Shown here: positions 57,723 to 64,000 of the stretch, in pieces
Numbering within the stretch: the stretch's first letter is position 1
Layout of the letters: each line of letters begins with the position of its first letter
Source of the DNA: Cephaloticoccus sp.
Lineage (GTDB): Bacteria > Verrucomicrobiota > Verrucomicrobiia > Opitutales > Opitutaceae
Length of the DNA: 64,000 bases
Direction of reading: 5' to 3'
Assembly: GCA_030833445.1 (NCBI GenBank)
Contig: JAURHD010000007.1
Coordinates: 99,891-163,890, forward strand
Translations under genes and position numbers: made by a program
The notes under the pieces: model-generated
The model's input: only the letters and a program-made list of their open reading frames with translations
What the model was told of the DNA's origin: nothing
Databases searched by the model: none

Positions 57723-59117
57723 ATGCCTTCTTTGTCCCTCCCTCCCAGCCTCTGGGAGACCGTGAAATGTGATTTCAAGGAATTGTTTCCTGAGGATGTC
57801 TTTCATATGTGGTTCGAGCCCCTCAAGTGCCTCGAAACCACTGAAGAAAGTATCACACTGGGCGTGCCCAACGACTTCGCCGTCATCTGGATCCACGACA
57901 ATTATCTGGATTTGATCGCGCAACGGTTGCGCCTGACCGCTGGCCGGATGGTCAATGTTACGTTGAAGAAGATCGGGATGCAGCCCATTCCGGCGACGAA
58001 CAACGAATCGACTCCCGCCACCGAGCCAGCTGCACCCAGCCGGGCCAAATCCGCGGCCAAGCGGGGTGGACGCTATGATGACCGCGGCGCAGTCGCCGGT
58101 GGACTCAACCTTCGCAACACGTTCGAGAATTTCGTCGTCGGTTCCAACAACCAGATGGCCCATGCCGCCGCCATGGCGGTCGCCCAAGCTCCGGCCCAAG
58201 CCTACAACCCCCTTTTCCTCTACGGTGACACCGGCTTGGGCAAAACCCACCTGATGCACGCCATCGGTCACGCCATCTTGCGTCACAACCCGGAAGCCCG
58301 GGTCGGCTATCTTTCCACGGAGAAATTCACCAACGAGTTCATCCAGGCCCTGCAGGAAAACAACCTGACCAAGTTCCGCCAGCGCTACCGCAACGCCGAC
58401 GTGCTATTACTGGACGATGTTCAGTTCCTTGCCGGCAAGGAACGCATTCAAGAGGAGTTCTTCCACACCTTTAACGATCTCTTCGAATCCGGTAAGCAAA
58501 TTGTGCTCTCCAGTGATCGCCGGGCCAGTGAAATCGAAAAGCTCGAGTCCCGCCTCGTCTCCCGTTTCGAATGGGGCCTGCCGGCAGATATCCAAGCCCC
58601 TGACTACGAGACCCGGGTCGCGATCCTCCGCTCCAAGGCCGCCACCCTGAAAGTGGATGTGCCCGATGCCATCGTGAATTTCATCGCCCAGCACATCTCG
58701 AAGAACATTCGTCGCCTCGAGGGTGCACTCATCAAGGTCAGCAGCTATGCCACCTTGACCGGCAAGCCGCTAGATCTGGCTGTCACGGAACAGTTGCTGC
58801 AGGACGTGCTGATGGAGCAGGCCCAGAACATCCTGACCATGGAGACGATCCAGAAGCGCGTGGCCGACCATTTCCAGATCCGGCACAGCGACATGACCAG
58901 CAAGCGGCGGCCCAACAACATCGCGATTCCCCGCCAGATCGCCATGTATCTCGCCCGCACCCTGACCAAGCACTCCTTGCAGGATATCGGCGACGCCTTT
59001 GGTGGTCGCGATCACGGAACCGTCATCCACGCCTGCAAGGCCGTGGACAACATGATGGAGCAGGACGCGGGTATGCGCGGCAGTATCGAGTTCCTGCGCA
59101 CCCAGCTTTCCCGCTGA
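57723..59117 (+). CDS. dnaA: Chromosomal replication initiator DnaA
   Basis: A 464-residue initiator. Domain I begins LPPSLWETVKCDFKELFPED, a variable linker follows at about residues 85-120, the AAA+ domain has FVVGSNNQMAHAAAMAVA, LFLYGDTGLGKTHLMHAIGHA (Lys174) and VLLLDDVQFLAGKE, and domain IV ends with IPRQIAMYLARTLTKHSLQDIGDAFGGRDHGTVIHACK, the DnaA-box-binding signature. It opens the origin for replication. dnaN does not follow; a small unknown gene does. Confidence 0.97.
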   Translation: MPSLSLPPSLWETVKCDFKELFPEDVFHMWFEPLKCLETTEESITLGVPNDFAVIWIHDNYLDLIAQRLRLTAGRMVNVTLKKIGMQPIPATNNESTPATEPAAPSRAKSAAKRGGRYDDRGAVAGGLNLRNTFENFVVGSNNQMAHAAAMAVAQAPAQAYNPLFLYGDTGLGKTHLMHAIGHAILRHNPEARVGYLSTEKFTNEFIQALQENNLTKFRQRYRNADVLLLDDVQFLAGKERIQEEFFHTFNDLFESGKQIVLSSDRRASEIEKLESRLVSRFEWGLPADIQAPDYETRVAILRSKAATLKVDVPDAIVNFIAQHISKNIRRLEGALIKVSSYATLTGKPLDLAVTEQLLQDVLMEQAQNILTMETIQKRVADHFQIRHSDMTSKRRPNNIAIPRQIAMYLARTLTKHSLQDIGDAFGGRDHGTVIHACKAVDNMMEQDAGMRGSIEFLRTQLSR

Positions 59118-59197
59118 GCGGTAAACCTCGTTTTGTCGGTGGACGACTGCTGCATCCATGCTATGGTGGGAGACTTCGGATTAACACCATCCCATTC

Positions 59198-59704
59198 ATG
59201 AGCCTAACACCTGAACAAAAATCCACCGTCGCCACTTGGGTCGCCGCTGGTGACAATCTTTCAGCCGTCCAAAAGAAGCTCCTTGAGGAATTCAAGATCA
59301 CCATGACCTACATGGACGTGCGTTTCCTCGTCGATGACCTGGAACTAACGCTTAAGGACGCCGCGCCCAAGGCCGATGCCAGTGATGTGAGCAAAGGGGC
59401 ACCAGCACCGACTGCCGCTCCCGCCGTCGGCGCAGATGAAGAAGATTTGGGCGAAGCCGTGCCGCCAACCCCGGCCGGCAATGGCAATGTGACAGTTACC
59501 GTCGACCAAGTTTCATTGAATCCCAACGCCTTGGCCAGTGGTGACGTGACCTTCAGTGATGGCGTCACCGGCAAATGGATCGTCGATCACAGCGGTCGTC
59601 CGGGTTTCACCCAGATTTCCCAACCGGGCTACCGCCCCACTCCCGCCGACGGCCAAGCCTTCATGCAGGAACTGAGTGCCGCCCTGCAGACGCGCGGTCT
59701 TTAA
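59198..59704 (+). CDS. Small protein of unknown function with Ala/Pro linker
   Basis: A 168-residue soluble protein. The first 60 residues are helical (MSLTPEQKSTVATWVAAGDN... FLVDDLELTLKDA) and resemble a small helix-turn-helix-like domain. An Ala/Pro-rich linker (about 65-105) follows, and then a beta-rich region with VTVDQVSLNPNALASGDVTFSDGVTGKWIVDHSGRPG. I recognise no family. It starts 80 bp after dnaA and is convergent with an AraC gene, its stop being 1 bp from that gene's stop. Confidence 0.7.
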   Translation: MSLTPEQKSTVATWVAAGDNLSAVQKKLLEEFKITMTYMDVRFLVDDLELTLKDAAPKADASDVSKGAPAPTAAPAVGADEEDLGEAVPPTPAGNGNVTVTVDQVSLNPNALASGDVTFSDGVTGKWIVDHSGRPGFTQISQPGYRPTPADGQAFMQELSAALQTRGL

Positions 59705-59705
59705 G

Positions 59706-60548
59706 TTAAGTCGGCAGAGCAGCCGCGATCGCTTGGGCACGATCCTGCGAAGGGCTGCGCCCGGTGGCCTGCAGATATTGTCGGTGGAAATACTGCGGAT
59801 TACCCAAGCCCGCCTCGATGGCCACGGCCTTGAGCGGTAATTGCGTGACCGTCAATAGATGCCGGGCCAGTTCCACCCGCCGGCTGAGCAGATACCGCTG
59901 GATGGTCATGCCGTGCCGGGTGCGAAACCGCTGCGCGAGGTAGTTCTGACTGACCCCAAATTGCCGCGCGAGGGCCGGCACCGCTATCGGCGCACGGAAA
60001 TGCTCGTCAAGGTAGCCTCGCACCCGTTCCAGATCCTCATCCACCCGGCTCAGGCGCTTTCCTGTGCGCAGTTGCCCCTTCACGGTCACTGCCAACCACA
60101 GAAGCAAACTCTGCAAAGCCGTCCCGGCGGCTTTTTCTGCCAGCCCACCACCGGCCGCGTCTGCCTTGCGGTGTAAATGGATGATTTCCTGAATACGTTC
60201 GCTCAGCCAGCGCTCATGGGCACCGGGCCGCCAATGCAGCGGTAGCCTCAAGTCCCCGGCAACGGCCACCGGAGCAGAAAAATGCATGCACAGGTGATTT
60301 CCCGCCCGCTCAAGGTCGTAACAGGAAACCATCCCCGCCGGGGTCAGGGTGAAATCGCCCGGCTGGAGATTGAAAGTGCGTTCACCAATCCATAGTTTAC
60401 CCGTGTAATCGTGCAAGTGTAGCGCCACGGTCTGCAGCGATAGGTATTTCAGCTCCGCATTGTCCGCCACCATGGGAAAACGGCCGCCATTGTGGATGAC
60501 CGGCACGGTCACTTGAACCCAATTAAGCGTCGGGGTTTTTCGTCCCAT
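59706..60548 (-). CDS. AraC family transcriptional regulator
   Basis: A 280-residue regulator with an N-terminal cupin-like domain (YTGKLWIGERTFNLQPGDFTLTPAG) and two C-terminal helix-turn-helix segments (VPALARQFGVSQNYLAQRFRTRHG and LPLKAVAIEAGLGNPQYFHRQYL). It diverges from the PhyH gene at 60639, and is the second such pair in the window. It probably controls the PhyH and GH38 genes downstream of it. Confidence 0.9.
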   Translation of the reverse strand: MGRKTPTLNWVQVTVPVIHNGGRFPMVADNAELKYLSLQTVALHLHDYTGKLWIGERTFNLQPGDFTLTPAGMVSCYDLERAGNHLCMHFSAPVAVAGDLRLPLHWRPGAHERWLSERIQEIIHLHRKADAAGGGLAEKAAGTALQSLLLWLAVTVKGQLRTGKRLSRVDEDLERVRGYLDEHFRAPIAVPALARQFGVSQNYLAQRFRTRHGMTIQRYLLSRRVELARHLLTVTQLPLKAVAIEAGLGNPQYFHRQYLQATGRSPSQDRAQAIAAALPT

Positions 60549-60638
60549 AGTATTGAATTAAGACAACACTCTCACGATTCCGACAACTCCTTTTCCTTCA
60601 CTCCGAGTCCGATGCGCTTTCCGCTCGGGTTCCCCAAA

Positions 60639-61418
60639 ATGCCCACCCCAAAATCTATCAAGGCGTTCTTCGCTAAAAACGGCTACTACGTGGCCCGCGG
60701 CCTCTTCAAACCCGCGCAGATGAAAATCCTCGGCCGCGACTTTGACCGCATCGTGCGCCAGCTAACCCGCACCGGCGACCTCAACTCCGCGCAATGGTCG
60801 GGCGACCTGCAAAAGAAGATCGGTGGCGAGAAGAGCATGATCACCCACACGCACAATGTGCAGTGCTACTCCGAGGCCTGGCTGCGAGCCATCCAAGACA
60901 AAGCCTTTCTTGACGTCACGGAGGCAATACTCGGACCGGACATCGTCCTGCATCACACCAAGCTTTTTCAAAAGCCCACCGAAAACGGGATGCCCTTCAC
61001 CATGCATCAGGACTGGTCTTATTTTCCCTCGGTGAAGGATACGATGATCGCCGCGGTTATCCACGTTTCCCCCGCGACGGATAAGATGGGTTGTCTGCGC
61101 GTCTACCCCGGTTCCCACAAACTCGGCCGCGCCGCCCACACCGGCGGGCAGGAACCCTGCGAGCTGTTGGAGCAATATCCCCTCGAAGGCGCCACGGCCT
61201 TGGAGGCTGAACCCGGCGACGTCGTCTTCTTTCACTATTTCACCCTGCACGGTTCCAAACACAACCGGTCCAACCGGCTGCGCAAAACCGTGCTCGTGCA
61301 AATGCACGCCGGTCACGACGAATTGGAGAATCCCAACGGGCATCCCAATGCCAAGTTGGTGCTGCGCGGCTGGAATTCGCGCATCAACCGCGGCGCGGCC
61401 AACGTGGTGAATGGCTGA
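60639..61418 (+). CDS. PhyH family dioxygenase, second copy
   Basis: A 259-residue Fe(II)/2-oxoglutarate dioxygenase. The triad is His123 and Asp125 in TMHQDWSYFP and His204 in FTLHGSKHNRSNRLRK, with a later arginine. The ATG at 60639 (MPTPKSIKAFFAKNGYYVARG) is preferred; ATGs at 60612 and 60492 are alternatives, the last overlapping the regulator. It differs clearly from the first PhyH protein, which suggests a different substrate. The GH38 mannosidase follows after 77 bp on the same strand. Confidence 0.88.
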   Translation: MPTPKSIKAFFAKNGYYVARGLFKPAQMKILGRDFDRIVRQLTRTGDLNSAQWSGDLQKKIGGEKSMITHTHNVQCYSEAWLRAIQDKAFLDVTEAILGPDIVLHHTKLFQKPTENGMPFTMHQDWSYFPSVKDTMIAAVIHVSPATDKMGCLRVYPGSHKLGRAAHTGGQEPCELLEQYPLEGATALEAEPGDVVFFHYFTLHGSKHNRSNRLRKTVLVQMHAGHDELENPNGHPNAKLVLRGWNSRINRGAANVVNG

Positions 61419-61495
61419 TCACTTGATTCCACATCAGGATTGCGGGAATTTATGTTTAACCGAACGGCCGATCGACTAAGCCCTATTGTAACCCT

Positions 61496-63646
61496 ATGCG
61501 CACCGTCCACATCGTTCTCAACGCCCACATTGACCCGGTCTGGCTCTGGCCTTGGACCGCGGGGGTCGATGAATGCCTCAACACGTGTTACACCATGTGC
61601 AACACCCTCGATCGCCATCCGGAGATCATTTTCACCAAGGGCGAGGCCTGGGTGTATGAACAGGTGCGCCGGCATGACCCTGCCCTGTTCAAAAGGATCG
61701 TAAAACACATTAAGGCCGGCCGCTGGTCGGTGGTCGGCGGCTGGTGGATTCAGCCGGACTGCAACCTGCCCGGTCTCGAAAACATGCACCGCCAGATCGA
61801 GATCGGCAAAATCTGGTTCAAAAAACATCTCGGGCTCTTCCCGCGCATCGGCTACAACGTCGATTCGTTCGGTCACTCCGCCAACCTCCCCGATATCCTG
61901 ACGGCCCACGGCCAGCCGAATTACGTGTTCATGCGGCCGATGGCCCATGAAACCGCCCTACCCGCCAATGTGTTTCGTTGGCGGAGCCGTCCGGGCGGCC
62001 CGACGGTCAATACATTCCGCATCTCGGCGGGCTACGCGACGATCTTTCCGCCGGACCTCGCGTGGGTGGAAACTTCCCTCGCCCCACTCCCCAAGGGCGT
62101 GAGCCACACCATGTGTTTCCTCGGCGTGGGCGACCACGGCGGCGGTCCCAACGAACACATCATCCAATGGGTGAAGGATCATCGCGACGCCATTCCCGGC
62201 GCGCGTCTGGAATTCTCCTCGCCTGAACGTTTCTTCAAGGCCCTTGCTCCCGAACTAAAACACCTGCCCGTAGTGACCGGAGAATTGCAGATGCACGCCA
62301 TCGGTTGCTATACCGCGCACCGGCCGGTCAAGCTGGGCGTCCGACGCGCGGAGAATCTGCTCGCGCAAACCCAAAACGCACTCGCCCAAGCCAAGCCCGC
62401 GGAGCGCAAGTCCGCGAAACCTACGCTCGATCACGCGTGGGAGACCCTCTGCTTCAATTCGTTTCACGATACGCTCGGCGGCAGTTGCACGCCGAGCGCG
62501 GCCCGCGCGGCCGACGATCAACTCGCGGGAGCCAAGGCCGCAGCGGAAACGGTCCTGAGTGAAACGTTCCGGCGCCGCGTGCACGCTTGGCCCGGCGATC
62601 CTCGTCAGCGGATGGTGGCTGCCAACTTCACAGTAGAGAAATTTAACGACTTTATTGAACATGAACCCTGGTTGGAGTGGACCCATTGGAAACCGGATTG
62701 GTGCCTGTTGGATGAACGCAACCGGTTGGTGCCGCACCAGATTATCGAGCCCGAGACCCTGATGCCGGACACCATGCGCGTGCTTTACCCCGCGACCATT
62801 GGACCGGGAAAATACAGCACGATCCGCATTGCCCGGAACCCCAATGGCAAAGTCGCCCCGCTCAGAGGCATCGCCCCCGATTTCACCTTACGCACAAAAT
62901 CGGACAGCACAGGCCAATTACTGGTGGCCGATGGCCCCAGCTGCCCATTGCCTGAACTTCGTTTGATCGAGGACAAATCCGATACCTGGTCGCATTTCAT
63001 CGATCGGTTTGCCGGACCGCAGATCGACCACGCTCATTGGAGCCAACCTGAATTGATCGAATCCGGCCCGCTTCGGCACACTTGGCGGATGGACGGTCGG
63101 ATCGGTGAAAGTCGCATCTGCGCCGACTGGCGCCGCTACCGTGGACGCCCATTCTACGAACTCCGCCTGAGAATCAACTGGCATGAACATCACAAACTAC
63201 TGCGGCTTTCGTGGGGCCCCGGCGAGGTGATCAAATTCCGCGAAGACGGCATTACCGGCGGTGGACTAGGCCGGTCCAGCGATGGCCGCGAGTTGCCTCT
63301 CCGCGACCGCACTCTGCTTAAACTCGCCGACGGAAAGCGGGCCGGTATCGTTGCACCGGAAGTGTTCGCCATCAGTGGTGACGAAACTGCCGTGCATCTG
63401 ACCTTGCTGCGCTCCTGTCCTTTCGCTCATCACGAACCACGCATTCTGCCGGCCAAATTGGAGCACTATGCATGGGTCGACCAAGGCGAACACGTCTTCA
63501 TGCTGCGTTATTTCCCGGCTGGCAAAATTACGGCCAAGGAACTGGATCACCATGCGTTGCATCTACAGCAACGTCCGTTGATGGCTGATCTCACTCGCGG
63601 CATGCCCCACCGTCCCTACAAGGACGAAGCGGGTTGGCCGCTGTAG
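61496..63646 (+). CDS. Glycoside hydrolase family 38 alpha-mannosidase
   Basis: A 716-residue retaining alpha-mannosidase. The zinc-site segment is NAHIDPVWLWPWTAG (His11, Asp13), GGWWIQPDCNLPG follows, the nucleophile aspartate is Asp123 in YNVDSFGHSANLPD, and WETLCFNSFHDTLGGSCTP is the conserved GH38 helix segment with the zinc-site histidine. The C-terminal part is the usual beta-sandwich region. No signal peptide is present, so the enzyme is likely cytoplasmic. It releases alpha-linked mannose from short glycans. With the PhyH and AraC genes it forms a likely regulated unit. Confidence 0.93.
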   Translation: MRTVHIVLNAHIDPVWLWPWTAGVDECLNTCYTMCNTLDRHPEIIFTKGEAWVYEQVRRHDPALFKRIVKHIKAGRWSVVGGWWIQPDCNLPGLENMHRQIEIGKIWFKKHLGLFPRIGYNVDSFGHSANLPDILTAHGQPNYVFMRPMAHETALPANVFRWRSRPGGPTVNTFRISAGYATIFPPDLAWVETSLAPLPKGVSHTMCFLGVGDHGGGPNEHIIQWVKDHRDAIPGARLEFSSPERFFKALAPELKHLPVVTGELQMHAIGCYTAHRPVKLGVRRAENLLAQTQNALAQAKPAERKSAKPTLDHAWETLCFNSFHDTLGGSCTPSAARAADDQLAGAKAAAETVLSETFRRRVHAWPGDPRQRMVAANFTVEKFNDFIEHEPWLEWTHWKPDWCLLDERNRLVPHQIIEPETLMPDTMRVLYPATIGPGKYSTIRIARNPNGKVAPLRGIAPDFTLRTKSDSTGQLLVADGPSCPLPELRLIEDKSDTWSHFIDRFAGPQIDHAHWSQPELIESGPLRHTWRMDGRIGESRICADWRRYRGRPFYELRLRINWHEHHKLLRLSWGPGEVIKFREDGITGGGLGRSSDGRELPLRDRTLLKLADGKRAGIVAPEVFAISGDETAVHLTLLRSCPFAHHEPRILPAKLEHYAWVDQGEHVFMLRYFPAGKITAKELDHHALHLQQRPLMADLTRGMPHRPYKDEAGWPL

Positions 63647-63655
63647 GCTGCCGCT

Positions 63656-63937
63656 CTATTCCGTTTTATTTTCCTTCAAGACCTTGGCGACCGCGGTCCT
63701 GAATTCTTCAAGTTCAAACGGCTTGGTCAGGCAAGTCCGGTTATGCCGCTTGAGGAACTCATTGAAAACATCATTCACGACATCGCCACTCATGAAGAGG
63801 ACCCGGCGCGCCAACGCCGTATTGGTGTCGAGCAAGTGTTCGTAAAATTGCATGCCGCTCATGCCAGGCATTTTCCAATCGGTCACGATGATATCGAAAT
63901 TCATCCGGTCCAGCGCCGCGATGGTGACCTGACCTCG
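63656..63937 (-). pseudogene. Truncated response-regulator receiver domain
   Basis: The minus strand from 63937 reads VTIAALDRMNFDIIVTDWKMPGMSG and continues to the stop at 63656. It is the C-terminal two-thirds of a receiver: the phosphoacceptor aspartate (TDWKMPG), the threonine/serine switch (FMSGDV) and the lysine (TKPFEL) are present, while the N-terminal acidic pair is missing. The first possible ATG lies only at 63904. Just upstream, a TAG at 63938-63940 stands next to the presumed insertion-sequence end. The remaining fragment is probably not functional. Confidence 0.6.
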
Positions 63938-63943
63938 CTATTT

Positions 63944-64000
63944 TGAGCCACCTTTGATGTTAGTCTGGGCCCCAGAAAGGACCCAGACCATGAAAGGTAA
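63944..64000 (+). mobile_element. Possible left end of an insertion sequence with transposase start
   Basis: The sequence from 63944 begins TGAGCCACC, similar to the TGA-starting ends of IS3-type elements, and contains a 7-bp inverted repeat (GTCTGGG at 63963-63969 and CCCAGAC at 63982-63988). AAAGGA at 63976-63981 precedes an ATG at 63990 whose codons (MKG...) run off the window and resemble the start of many IS3 OrfA proteins. The interruption of the receiver gene at this point supports insertion. Only 57 bases are visible, so this is tentative. Confidence 0.35.

Overview
This 64 kb window is GC-rich, densely coding bacterial chromosome. The gene content fits a Verrucomicrobiota of the Opitutae type, although this is inferred from gene families and not from a marker alignment. 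It combines a long-form IspG, a large fused PurL, a Mrp ATPase without the CxxC, an EIIA/diadenylate-cyclase fusion, and BNR sialidase-like, GH38 and PhyH enzymes next to AraC regulators. I found no tRNA, rRNA or CRISPR array, and no complete mobile element.

Layout. 1-3.9 kb (minus): a cytochrome P450 cut by the window edge, a D-lyxose isomerase-family cupin, a BNR/Asp-box hydrolase and purM, packed directly behind purF (3.9-5.9 kb). The large purL diverges from purF (6.1-10 kb). 10-16 kb: a gene of unknown function with a likely frameshift, a PLP decarboxylase-like enzyme, a uracil-DNA-glycosylase-like protein and RapA. 16-22 kb: small proteins, xerD, infA, tadA, sodA, tolB and a Mrp ATPase. 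22-25 kb (minus): rpmG, a PtsN-like EIIA fused to a diadenylate cyclase, a solitary nuoA and an exported DUF362-like protein. 25-29 kb: dnaG-rpoD-tatA. 29-36 kb: a Kef-like antiporter, then the rod-shape cluster mreB-mreC-mreD-mrdA. 36-41 kb (minus): transglutaminase-like protein, DUF58 protein and MoxR ATPase.

41-50 kb is an accessory, sugar-oriented stretch: TIM-barrel isomerase, alpha/beta hydrolase, PhyH dioxygenase diverging from an AraC regulator, second BNR hydrolase, beta-hydroxyacid dehydrogenase, TMEM175-like channel, nucleoside phosphorylase, CE7 esterase, acetyltransferase, and an AlkZ-related gene broken by an in-frame amber codon. 50.5-59 kb returns to housekeeping: pterin dehydratase, uppS-cdsA-dxr-rseP, ispG and dnaA, with a 480 bp non-coding stretch before dnaA that carries a perfect DnaA box. 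59-64 kb: a small protein, a second divergent AraC/PhyH pair, a GH38 alpha-mannosidase, and a truncated response-regulator fragment ending at what looks like the left end of an insertion sequence.

Functional themes are purine synthesis, isoprenoid and undecaprenyl-lipid supply (dxr, ispG, uppS), rod-shape cell-wall synthesis, replication/transcription core (dnaA, dnaG, rpoD, rapA), and regulated glycan use. The most distinctive features are the twice-occurring AraC<->PhyH module next to a glycosidase and the EIIA-DAC fusion, which could link phosphotransfer signalling to cyclic di-AMP.
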